Shown here piece by piece: positions 23,101 to 34,485 of a stretch of 64,000 nucleotides of DNA. A model generated the notes under the pieces. That model did not search any database, had not been told where the DNA came from, and was given only the letters and a program-made list of their open reading frames with translations. Position numbers and translations under genes: made by a program. This DNA is from Calendula officinalis (Eukaryota; Streptophyta; Magnoliopsida; Asterales; Asteraceae), in NCBI GenBank assembly GCA_963853835.1, contig OY970824.1, positions 563,001 to 627,000 on the forward strand. The letters run 5' to 3'. How positions within the stretch are numbered: position 1 is the stretch's first letter; each line of letters starts with the position of its first letter.

Positions 23101-23479
23101 GTATTTACTTTGAATTTGTAAATTTTCCACATTATCTCCTTGCTTATTATTACACCGTACCCCACCAATCACTCCTATGTTACTCACTTTCAAGTTTCAA
23201 CACTAGATTTATTATTCTTGACATTGTGAAAGAAAAGCAGTTTTGTCAATTAACAAACCCAATTTTGCTATCTTGAACTTGTACAACGTGCATTAACACT
23301 CGTACTCTTTGCTGGCACCAATCAATTCTTGCTCTCTTTTTTATTCATTCCCCATCCCAACAACGAACAACATAGCATGACCTGCAATCTTTATGTTTTC
23401 CAACGGGCAAAAAGCAAGTGGGAAATTGAAAGAAAAAGGGGAAACTTTTTCTTTTACCAAACAAACAAAGAAAAAAACA

Positions 23480-24134
23480 GTTGAAGATTGATTTTTTCTT
23501 CAGATTCCTTCACTTTGATCTTGCGGGATTTGGTTAATTTAACCACTTGATTAGTGGGTTTGTTTTATTTTTGTGAATTATATTAATTTAGTGTAGAAAT
23601 TTGTATCTTTACTCTGGATCTTTCCTTAATCCTTATTCCAAACAAGGTTAGTAGCTTTGTTAATTCAAAAGATTTGGTGATTTTAATGTGGTTTTGGTTG
23701 TATTTTTTGGCAGATATCTTGCGTAATCATTTTAGGGTTTATAGTGATTTTTGGTTCTTTATAACTATTTAAAGAAAAAGTTTAGATCATCATCAAATTA
23801 GGACGACCCATTTTGAAATTGGGGATCTTTTGAAGGCTTGAATGTTATTCACTCATTCAATTTCAAGAAATTTGCCCCGGAAACCCTAGTTCTGCTACTG
23901 CGGAGATCTGGGATGTATCTCATCATGAAATTAAGACAACCCATTTGAAAATTGGGGAACTTTTTAGGGTTTGAATGTTCTTAATCTATCCAAGTTGAAG
24001 AACTCCCCCCCAAAAACCCCTAATTTGCATCAAGTTAAGAGAACCCATTTGGAAATTGGGAACCTTTGAGGGTTTGAATGTTGTTAATTCATTCAATTTG
24101 CATAATTTACCCCAAAAACCCTAATTGAAGTATT
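23480..24134 (+). promoter_or_regulatory. Long 5' leader of the ETO1-like gene with three repeats and upstream ORFs
   Basis: Upstream of the start codon lie three diverged tandem repeats of about 100 bp (23791-23889, 23921-24025, 24029-24125). They share CATCAA/G..TTA.GA..ACCCATTT.GAAATTGGG and end in AAACCCTA. Each contains one short upstream ORF: 23842-23889 (15 codons), 23975-23998 (7 codons) and 24078-24128 (16 codons). A further 11-codon uORF lies at 23913-23948. The last repeat uORF stops 6 nt before the main ATG. A small leader intron (GT at about 23647, CAG at 23711-23713) is possible. The transcription start is not known. Confidence 0.5.
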
Positions 24135-27100
24135 ATGAAGACATTTTTTCCATCTGAATCTTGTAAAGAAACACATTTGAATGCTTTGAATCCACAATCA
24201 TGGCTCCAAGTTGAAAGAGGAAAACTTTCCAAAATCTCACCTCATTCTCCTTCTTCACTGTAAGTTTTTTTTTTTTTAATTGTTATTTTAATCAAAATAA
24301 TAGTACATTTTTAATCATGCATACTTTTTATTGTTGTTTGTAGAGAATCATTAATCAAAGTACCCGATCCACCGATCCTTCCATATTTTAAACCGGTCGA
24401 TTATGTAGAATTTTTAGCTCAAATTCACAAAGAACTCGAATCATGCCCGCCAAATGACCGCACAAATCTCTATTTATTGCAATTTCAAGTATTTAAAGGT
24501 CTTGGTGACATTAAATTAATGAGAAGAAGCCTTCGATTAGCTTGGTTAAAAGCAAATACGGTTCACGAAAAACTCATTTTCGGATCATGGTTAAAATATG
24601 AAAAACGAGGCCAAGAACTTATATCCGATTTACTCTCGTCATGCGGTAAATGTGCAAAAGAATTTGGAAAAATAGATATCGGTTCCGAGCTCCCGTCTGT
24701 AAAAAACCCTAATTTTCTCGATGATGCAATGTTGACCCGAAAAGATTATGTATCGGGTACGGTTTGTTTTCAAATCAGGGATGAAAAAATAACGTGTGAT
24801 AGACAAAAAATGGCATCTTTATCACAACCTTTTGATTCTATGCTCAATGGTTGTTTTCTTGAATCGGTTTCTGAGGACATTGATTTATCAAAAAACGATA
24901 TTTCACCCAAGGGTATGAAGATAATTAGTGAATTTAGCTCAACAGGCGTTTTACCCGATTTAGAAATGGATCTTTTGCTAGAAATCATGGTTTTTTCTAG
25001 TAAATTTTGTTGTGAGAATCTTAAAGATTCTTGTGATAGAAAGCTTGCAGGACTCGTTTTTTCAAGAAATGATGCGATTGAGCTTATGGAATATGCTCTT
25101 GAGGAAAATTGTCCCGTTGTTGCTAGCTCGTGTTTGCAGGTTTTTCTTCAGGAATTGCCTGATTCTCTTAATGATGAACGGGTTGTTGACTTGTTGACTA
25201 ATGTCAACAGTCAACATAGGTCAATCATGGTGGGGCCCGCTTCATTTTCGCTCTATTGCTTATTAAGTCAAGTTGCTATGGATCTTGATCCGGGATCGGA
25301 TAAATCGGCTCTTTTTTTGGAACAATTAGTGGATTCGTCAGAAAATAGTCGACAAAAAATGATTTCATATCATATGTTAGCATGTGTGAAATTACTAAAA
25401 AAAGAATATAAAGAAGCCGAAAGATTCTTTCAAATTGCATTGACCGAAGGACACGTTTATTCCGTCACGGGTTTGACCCGAATCGGTCAAATTAACGGTC
25501 AAAAGCTCAAATCTTTTAACAAAATGAGCTCGGTTATTTCCGATTATACCCCTCTAGGATGGATGTACCAAGAACGATCTTTATACTGTGAAAATAACGA
25601 AAAAAGATTCAAAGATCTCGAAAAAGCAACCGAATTTGATCCTACGCTCACATACCCGTATATGTACCGTGCAGCCTCGTTAATGAAAAATCAAAAAGTT
25701 CAAGAATCAATGGCTGAGATTAACAAGATTCTCGGTTTTAAACTGGCGGTTGAATGTTTGGAATTAAGATTTTGTTTTTATTTAGTTCTTGAAGATTATC
25801 AATCGGCTATTTGTGATGTTCAGGCGATTTTAACGGTTCGGCCCGATTACCGAATGTTTGAAAATCGGGTTCCCGCAACCCAATTTCAAACACTTGTTCG
25901 GGAACATGTGACAAATTGGACAACTGCTGATTGTTGGTTACAGCTGTATGATCGGTGGTCTGCTGTTGATGATATCGGGTCACTTTCTGTTATTTATCAA
26001 ATGCTTGAATCTGAAACTAATAAAGGGGTGTTATATTTCAGACAATCATTGCTTCTTTTAAGGTAATGTTAAATTACAAGAATAGTCCTTGTGTTTCTTC
26101 AAGATTTTACTTTTAGTACCTGAAACCATGGTTGTAGAACTCGCTACTTGACCTTGTAGTGAGTACTCGGATTGGGATTTTTATATAATTTTTTTATAAG
26201 AATATATATTATACATATAATTTCCCTAGTTCTTAAAAATATAACATATTTTGGAGAAATTGGTTGAGTTTCCGAGTTTTGACTGAGTTTTGACCGAGTG
26301 GACGAGTTTGACCAAGCTGGCCAAGTTTTGACCAAGTTGGCCGAGTTTTACAACAATGCCAGAAATGATGAAAGTACATTGAGATTCCTCTAGCTCTAAG
26401 TTTGTTTTTGTCTGGTTCATGCGCCAAGTGAAAAGACGAAAATGCCCTTGTCTTCTTTACTATTGAAGCTCCCTTTGATTTTTGATTTATTTTTAAACCC
26501 AAAATTCATGTATTTCAATAATATCAAGAACATAAACCCAAATTTTCTTAAATTCTTACATCAAATCCTAAATGTTGTTGAATCAGAATGTAAACCTAAC
26601 ATTACTCGAAATGAAAACCGAAACCTAAAAATCTTAATATGTTCACAACATTACTCAAGATCAAACATGTTAATCTTGAAACTGAAATCAACCCCATTTT
26701 TATTTATCATTAAATAATTATTATTTCAGATTAAATTGCCCAGAAGCAGCCATGAGAAGTTTACAACTGGCCCGCCAGCATGCATCAAGTGAACACGAGC
26801 GGATAGTTTATGAGGGGTGGATTTTATATGATACGGGCCATTGTGATGAAGCATTATCAAAAGCTGAAGAATCCATTAATTTGACCCGATCTTTTGAAGC
26901 TTTTTTCTTAAAAGCTTATGCTTTGGCTGATTCTAGTCAAGATCCTACCTGTTCTTCAACTGTTGTATCACTTCTTCAAGATGCCCTAAAATGCCCTTCT
27001 GACAGGCTTCGAAAAGGACAGGTTTTCAACAATTTTTATTTTTATACCTATATGGGTCAAATCTTTAATGGCTTGAATGTGTCAAACGGGTCGAAAGCTG

Positions 27101-28539
27101 TAAAATGCCCTCCTAAATTGCTTTATTGAAAAAAGTAAAGATTTTTTATGATCATATTGCATATAAATCAATTTCAAATAAAAAGATGGATAAAAAATGT
27201 TTGTGGGTCGGCTCAACTTGACCAGACGCGTTTTTTCACACTAAATAGTAACCCTTTTGGCCCGTTAACCAACCTTGACAAATTCAGAAACTTTCAAGAT
27301 TTTTTTTAGCTCATTTGGGTTCTCAAGATTCGTATTTTACATCATCAAAGGGTAGTTCAGTCATTTAACACTTAAAATTTATTTCAGGCATTAAACAATC
27401 TTGGAAGTGTTTATGTAGACTCGGGTAAATTCGATCTTGCAGCCGATTGTTACATTAATGCCCTAAAAATCAGGCATACACGGGCCCACCAAGGGCTGGC
27501 CCGTGTGCATTACTTGAGAAATGATAAAGCTGCTGCTTATGAAGAAATGACAAAATTAATTGAAAAAGCCCGAAATAATGCATCTGCATATGAAAAAAGA
27601 TCAGAATATTGTGAAAGAGAACAGACAAAATTAGATCTTGAAATGGTCACTCGCTTAGATCCTCTTCGGGTTTACCCGTATAGATATCGGGCTGCAGGTT
27701 TGTAATTAGTTAACCTTAATTTATGTCTAGTTATTTAATTTAATTTAATGTTACAGTTTCGACCTGTTTTTATGAACGGGTGGACCCGTATATTTTTTTT
27801 AGCTTTAACGGGTTGAAAGTCGTGTAAAGTGTAGTTTTGATTTATAAGCCCTTCAAAATTGTTCATCTAAATTTTTTTGATTATTATTGATTATTAAAGA
27901 GTAAATTACAAGGATGGTCCCTAAGGTTTATAACAAATTGCACCTGTGGTCCTTTACTTTAAAAAATTACAATGTTACCTTTTACACCTACTTAATTACA
28001 CCGGTAGTCCTTTAAGATTACACCGGTAGTTCTATAAAATTACACCAGTAGTCCTTTAGCTGTTAAAATATGTTAAAATATTTGACGGACGTTAGCTAAA
28101 GTAGTGTAGGTGCAAAAGGTTTCCAAAAAAAGACTACCAATGTAATTTTTTAAAGTAAAGGACCATATGTGAAATTTGGGGTAATCCTCAGGTTTCATCC
28201 TTGTAATTTACTCTTATTTAGATAAGAAATAAATATTTTTTGTAGTCCTCGTATAATCATATTTGAGACATTAAATCGCTAATTAAGTATAAAAATTTGG
28301 TTTATAATTAAATTCCAGTTTTGATGGACGATCACAAGGAGAAAGAAGCAATAGCAGAATTATCAAGAGCAATTGCATTCAAAGCAGATTTACATTTATT
28401 GCATTTACGGGCAGCTTTTCATGAACATGTTGGTGATGTTTCGGGCGCCATGCGGGATTGTCGGGCAGCCCTCTCGTTTGACCCGAATCATCAAGAAATG
28501 CTTGAGCTGAGAAGCCGTGTAAACAGTCAAGAACCTTAA
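24135..28539 (+). CDS. EOL1: ETO1-LIKE protein (EOL1 type), BTB/TPR adaptor for ACC synthase turnover
   Basis: Five exons: 24135-24259, 24344-26062, 26730-27021, 27388-27697, 28319-28539. The frame is 2667 nt, giving 888 aa, close to the length I recall for Arabidopsis EOL1. The N-terminus (MKTFFPSESCKETHLNALNP, then SWLQVERGKL) and the missing long N-terminal extension favour EOL1 over ETO1. A BTB domain starts near residue 177 (YVSGTVCFQIRDEKITC) and runs to about 290. It is followed by TPR-like helical repeats to the C-terminus (for example SLQLARQHASSEHERIVYEG and FDPNHQEMLELR). ETO1/EOL proteins bind type-2 ACC synthases and bring them to a CUL3 ubiquitin ligase, restraining ethylene production. 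The large second exon is uninterrupted. Intron 4 contains a MITE-like inverted repeat. The leader has repeated uORFs. Confidence 0.95.
27897..28215. mobile_element. Inverted-repeat MITE in intron 4 of the ETO1-like gene
   Basis: The left end reads AAGAGTAAATTACAAGGATG and the right end, reverse-complemented, is the same over about 20 bases. Similarity then continues in diverged form (GGTCC, TTTAAAAAATTACA near the inner parts). It also has three tandem copies of a TTACACCGGTAGTCCTTTA-like unit at about 27990-28060. A clear target duplication was not found. It lies wholly inside the intron (27698-28318), so it should not alter the protein. Confidence 0.65.
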
Positions 28540-29937
28540 TTAATCAAGAACTTAGAAGGAAAAAAATATTAGATGCAAATGTTACACAAATGGTGAAGAA
28601 AAAGAGAGATTTTTGTGTGTTGTTTGTGTATTTTGCAAATGTTAACATTTTATGAATATTGTAAACATTCAAGTTTGTGCATTAACATGTGTTGTCTTGG
28701 TTTGTTTTATTTTCTTAATTTGGCCGGACTGAGAACCGGAACGGTGGTGTCTTGGACCGGGCCTAATTGGATCGAGAATCGGGGTTTTTTGTTTTTTTTA
28801 AGGTTTTGGACCGGATGAAAGCTGGTTTTGTATGAAAATTCAAACCGAGAATTGGACTGATATTCAGAGTGTCTCATCTGTATAAAAGAAATAAACCTCT
28901 TTTTCTTCTTAAGCAGACAAATATAAGAGAAAGTTTGAATCATTCATACATCTGCATTATTCTAATATTAATCATCTAAATACCAAATAGCACTTAAATC
29001 CTTTATTTATTAAAAGATAAGGGTATAACTTGTAAATTACTCCTGGATATTTAGGTTTGTAATTAAATTTTGGAAAAAAGGACTAAAAAGTCTAAAACTA
29101 TATATGCCTACCCACAAGCAGAAATTGACAAGATTAGCATCATGCTACTTAGTGGCCAACATTTATCCATATTTTTGGTAAAATTCTTTAATTAATTTGA
29201 AAGAAATGGTATTTTTGTAGTTTGACAATTATTTTCCATAATGGAACATTTGATATGATTCCTATTAGGAATGAAATATTTTGGTAGACCATGGAATTTT
29301 GCCATCAGCCGATCGTCTTTTATCCAAATGACAAAAAACTTATGACCAAGAGTGTCCACATATGTCCCGACCCATCATAAATAGGAAGAAAATATTCAGT
29401 AAACTTTATGTTATATCTTCGTTTAATATGACGCTTATATTGCGGCAAAGATGCGTTGTATGTGATTAAATTGTTGCCACGATTGTTTTCAAACCATCAT
29501 TGGCCATCTAGCTAGTAATTGTTTACTGGTGTAGGGTAAAAAACAAGATCATATATAGGTCATGTTGATTCTACGAATACAAGTGACAATCTATTTCAAA
29601 ATCACATTGATTTTGGAACAAAAATAAATTTTCATAAAAATTCAAACTGAAATTTATATCGAAATCCAAAAATATGCATAGATTTTCAAATGAGTCTAAA
29701 GACACAAACAAAACAAAGTCACAGACTTGAAATGAAAACTTAAAATGCAAAATGGTATGTTACCCTACACTTGGTCTGCATCATTTGCCTAGAGAGAGAT
29801 CGAACATATAACATCTAACTAATCATTTTAGACATCTTACCACTAGACTATCTACATCTATATGCCAAAAATATGCATGAAATATAGTAAAACTTGGAAC
29901 AACCATAGTAACATGAAATAGTTTTATAAATATCTAT
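28540..29937. other. 3' region of the ETO1-like gene and intergenic DNA
   Basis: The 3' UTR probably extends to about 28700. From about 28720 to 28860 there is ACCGG-rich sequence resembling degenerate hAT MITE material, without definable ends. No coding frame is supported. A SINE-like head lies at 29790-29856. Confidence 0.5.
29790..29856 (-). repeat. tRNA-like SINE head (A- and B-box)
   Basis: On the minus strand the sequence reads GATAGTCTAGTGGTAAGATG then, about 30 bases on, TGTTCGATCTC. These match RNA polymerase III A-box and B-box spacing of tRNA-derived SINEs. The fold is not a full cloverleaf, so it is not called a tRNA gene. The 3' limit of any SINE body toward 29540 is unclear. 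Confidence 0.45.
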
Positions 29938-29939
29938 TA

Positions 29940-30252
29940 CTTCCTCCGTTTCAAAATAAGTGATACACTTTCTATTTTGGGGTGTTTCAAAATAAGTGAT
30001 ACACTTTGAAAATTACCTTATTTGGCAAAAAATAATGGTACCCACACCCACTAATTATCTACTTTAACAAAGTGAAATGACCTCTTTACCCATATTTTGT
30101 ACTTTTAAATATTATTAACCCCATTTTATTCAAAAGGTGTGAGACCCATTCCCCACTAACTATCTAATTTAATTTAATTAACCCTCATTATCATATTTTG
30201 CCTCAAAAAATGTGAACTCCAAAATGTATCACTTATTTTGAAACGGAGGAAG
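29940..30252. mobile_element. Stowaway-like MITE, 313 bp
   Basis: The left end, CTTCCTCCGTTTCAAAATAA, is an exact inverted match to the right end. The match continues as GTGATACA, and the element is flanked by TA at both ends (29938-29939, 30253-30254). A diverged internal copy of the left terminal sequence (TGTTTCAAAATAAGTGATAC) follows at 29983. The element is non-coding. TA target duplication and CTCC-rich ends are typical of Stowaway. Confidence 0.9.
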
Positions 30253-32509
30253 TATATGATAAAAATATAAGCAGTAAAAAGTAAAACTAATTAAACCCGA
30301 TAGAAATTGATGTATTTAGAGAGAATATCGCAAGTGGCAAGAACCATGCTTTTGTTATTTACTTAAAGTTGAATTACTCAAGCATAAATCCAACCTTATC
30401 CCATAAAAGTTACAGAAATTGAATATAACATAAAGCTACAGTTCAAGAAAAAAAACATATTGGATTCCCATTTCCTAATGGATGACATTTTCCTATGTTA
30501 TGGTTAGATGGGAGGATAAGTATTTGACTCAGATGTACGTAAGCTAACTGCCTAATTGGAGTATCTTCAATGATTGTTTTCGAACCTCTTCCTTGCCACT
30601 TCCTTGATAAATGCATCCATTACACATGCATAAAGTAATTGATGCTTTAGAACCCTATATTCGATCCATTTTGCATCGATTTAATGAAATGATTTAGAAT
30701 AACTATTTGTCACTAGAATCTATGTTACTATTCATCCTTTATTCAGATGGTAGAAAGCTTATAGTTAATTATTATGCTAAAATGTGTTGAGTTTGATTAG
30801 GAAAAAGGTAAGACTTTTTTTGGTCACTACTTAATTAGCTTTAGGTTTTGGTTTGGAATATGTGATACTAATTTATGTACCACAACTTTTACTTCATATA
30901 TCATATTGCATAAATTCTACATTAAATTGTAGATGCCATAAATTAGCTCTTGGAAAAGATGAGGCAAAGAAGACAGCTTCCAAAATAAAATTTTGGTGTG
31001 GTGGGGATTGGGGGATACGTATGAGTGTATAAGATCAACTTTTTACTGTGTAATGGGGATATGAGAATAATTGCAAAGGAATAAGAAGAGAGAGAGATGA
31101 AACAAATCTTCATAAACATTATTGTAAACAAGAAAGCAATTCAGATTCCTTATTATAACCTATCAATCAATGTTTCTTTGTTTCAAAATAATGATTATAT
31201 ATGGTGCATATATATCTTCACAAGTTCACATGATCGAGTCATATAAAAGTACCTATATATACCCCTTTTTACATGTAAATATTGTTTCACTTAAACGGTA
31301 TGTATCATGTACCACGATACGTACTTATGATATTTTGATGATGTAATTATGCGAAAATATGAAAATGGAATACATAAATCGACGATATTATTAAATTAAT
31401 TATGTTCATATTTACATAAAATGGCTCACTAAATTGGAGCTTTAAGGATTCGGTGCTTGACCAAATGGGTTTTGGGCTGATTTGGAGGATGTAATTAATG
31501 GTTACGTTCTTGTCAACGGGTCCCGATCAAAGAATTCAAACTCACCAAATAACACCTCATATCATAATTAATAAAGAAAATAAAAAGAATAAATCTTTGA
31601 CATGAATGAACAAAAAAATTTAAGTTGGATTTGTGGGGTAAAAAGAAAAGCTTTGCATCCCCAATCTAATATAGGAGGGGCACTTTAGCTTTTAGGCTTT
31701 TTACCCTAGCATTCAACATTCTTTTGATTCATATATGCTTTGCTAACTAATTAATATCCTCTCATTTCAGAATAATTCAAACCAAACTCTACTTTTAGAA
31801 ATTTGGGTGTTTTATAATGGAGGAGGAACATATAAAGGGGGTTTATCCAAAAGCGCCTAAAGTCTTCTAAAGATGTAAATATATAATTATAAGTTTATAA
31901 CCTCAAGTCCTCTCTATTTAAGTTTATAAATCCAGTAGTTTTGAGTAAAATTAACATGAGTTAAGAACCGTGAAAATTACAAAAGTACGTCTTAATTCAA
32001 ATCTAGCTAGTCACGTGTGATTGTTGATTGAGGTTCAAATGAGAACCACAAATTAAAGGTTGGAAACCATAAATTATCTTTTAATTTAAAACTTATTTGA
32101 CCCATTCAAATGTTAATCTTCTAGACACATGTGATGATGTTTTTAGATCAACAAATAATTAAAATTATATGTGAATTAAAAGATAGTTCTTAATTTTGGT
32201 TTTCACCCTTCTTCTATTCTCATTTAATTAAACATCACGTTCTTACTTAGTATTTATTTGATCATGCGCACAAAACAATGCTTAAATCGTTATTTGTTTG
32301 CTCAAGCTACAAAAAATTAAGAAATTATTTTGTTAGGTAAACCCCAAGATTTTGGTTAAGAACCAAAATGAACTAAATACCGAACAGTTCTGTAATGTTA
32401 TGTGAATACCAAACCCGACTTTGAACGAAACAAAACGACTTTCTATTATGAGTTAGTGGAAGTTTTGATTTTGGGTTCAGTTTTTAGGGCTTAATAATAC
32501 TCACGTACC
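30253..32509. other. AT-rich intergenic region without recognised genes
   Basis: No frame longer than about 60 codons, no protein similarity recognised and no transposon with definable ends. The sequence alternates simple AT-rich stretches and short polypurine runs. Confidence 0.6.
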
Positions 32510-32517
32510 CCTAAAAT

Positions 32518-33119
32518 TAGGGGTGAGCATGAGGCGGTTTGGGGCGGTTTTTAACTAAAACCAAACTTCGCCCTAAAAGTTCGGGTTTTAAAAATTACAC
32601 CCCATTCGGTTTCGGTTTTTTCGGTTTCGGTTTTTCGGTTTTTTTGGGTTTTTCGGTTCGGTTTCGGGGTTTTTTTCGGTTTTTTGTTTTCCTTAAATTT
32701 ACGAATTTGTGACCTTAAAAATTAATATTACGATTCAAACTCCCAAACTTTAACACATTTCGTTATAAATAAAAAACAACTAGTAAGTTTAATATAATAT
32801 AATGATAAATTCAGATATAACTTGAATCTTAGAAAATATAGGAATAAATCACCTAGAAATTCAATCATATATTTTATTTAAAAGATAATTAAATGTCAAT
32901 TTTTTTATAAATACAAGAATATTTTTAAAAATTATGAAAAATATATAATGGCGGGGCGGGGTGGGGTTTTTGTTCGGGTTTTTCATATGCCCCCGAAAAC
33001 CGCCCCAAACATTCGGGTTTTCCAATAATCAAAACCGTTGACATCGGTTTTTCAAATGGTTCGGTTTTTTCGGGTTTTTCGGTTTCGGTTCGGTTTTTTG
33101 GTTTTTATGCTCACCCCTA
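32518..33119. mobile_element. hAT-type MITE, 602 bp, perfect 8-bp target duplication
   Basis: It begins TAGGGGTGAGCATGAG and ends ATGCTCACCCCTA, giving inverted termini. It is flanked by the perfect direct repeat CCTAAAAT (32510-32517 and 33120-33127). Both arms are rich in CGGTTTTTCGG motifs that can pair only partly. There is no transposase. The 8-bp duplication and TAGGGGTG end place it in hAT. Confidence 0.88.
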
Positions 33120-33127
33120 CCTAAAAT

Positions 33128-33583
33128 TATAAAAGAATGGGGTGTCATCGTGAAGGCATTGGTGTATCTCATGTGGCAAGCTATTTTGGCGCCACGATGT
33201 TAAACATTTTTAAGGGTGGTTTTTGCATTGGTGTGTGGTACGTATGAGTGACGACATATTTGTAAATGTAAAATGAGAAATATTGATGTGACACTAAAAT
33301 ATATTTTACTCAAACTTTCACACCTCATGATTTTAAGGCTGATGGGTTTGGGTCCTTTGGACCACACCATTTATAATGTCACATTAGCAACCACAACACA
33401 TGATTCATGTGAGTATATGACCACATCACACCATTATGACCGTTCAACGGTCATTTTAACCAAACCACACATGTGATCGCTCGTGATGCAAACGGTGGGT
33501 GAGCCACGAGTTCCATGGCTCGTGGTCAATATCCACCTAGCCATAACCTCTCTCATTTGTGTACTCTAATTTCACATGTTTTA
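33128..33583. other. Short intergenic stretch between hAT MITE and Harbinger element
   Basis: About 450 bp with no recognised gene or element. It has a run of CACA/ACCACA-rich sequence near 33360-33470. Confidence 0.5.
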
Positions 33584-33849
33584 GGTGTTGTTTGTTTTTT
33601 CTGAGCAAGAAGATCTGCTGTTTGCGGACCACATCTGCCAACTGCTGCAGCTTCTGAGGCGGACCAAAGGTCTGCAGTCTGCAAGAAAACTGTTGTTTAT
33701 TTTTTAACATCTGCAGACAGCTGAAAAAACCAAAATTAATTCATACAACAACATTTATACAACATTGAAATTATTCATACAACAATAATTTTAATATCGT
33801 CTTACAACATTGAAATAAATCATACAACAACATTTTCATTTAAAAAAGT

Positions 33850-34479
33850 TCATTCAATATTTTGCATCAACTGCTCGGCAATTGCATCCCGTAAATGTGT
33901 CATATACTCACGGTCCGCTGCGGTACCATGTGCTAGGATCTCGTCTTCATTATCATTAACTGGCACACTGTTATTTCGAACCGAGACATTGGGTTCATCA
34001 TATCGTGCAAAGTACTCATCGCTCAGTCCCTCTTTCCGTATAAAATTATGAAGCGCAAAACATGAAATGGCAATGTTTCTTTGTGTAACCAACGGAAATG
34101 GTGGCATCCTCCTTAATATAGGGAATCGTGCTTTCAGGACACCAAAAGAACGCTCAATGACATTCCGAAGTTTTGCATGTGCATGGTTAAATTTTTCTTT
34201 ATTTGTTAACGCACGTCTTTGCCGAAAGTCTCCAAGCCAATACCTCACATTACGATACGGGGCCATAAATCCTCGAATATGTGCATACGCTGCATCACAA
34301 AGATAATATTTATCGGGTGGTGGAACCGGGAATGCTGCATGTGGATTTGTAAGTGCTTCTGATAATATTCTAGAATCATGTGCTATCCCTTCCCAACCGG
34401 CCACAACAAACGTAAAAATCATGTTGAAGTCACAAATTGCCAATACATTTTGGTAACAATCCCCTTTTCCCCTAAACAA
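33850..34479 (-). pseudogene. PIF/Harbinger transposase, C-terminal part (DDE_Tnp_4)
   Basis: 209 codons are open. Recognisable family motifs are the post-first-Asp block with CYQNVLAICDFN, then GWEGIAHDSRIL, YYLCDAAYAH (second catalytic Asp), RNVIERSFGVLKARFPIL (catalytic Glu) and ALHNFIRKEG. The N-terminal half, including the helix-turn-helix region and the block that carries the first catalytic Asp, is absent. Immediately upstream, in the same frame, is the stop codon of ORF1 (34486-34488). An internal deletion has therefore joined the end of ORF1 to the middle of the transposase gene. The protein cannot be catalytically complete. Confidence 0.88.
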
Positions 34480-34485
34480 TGTTCC

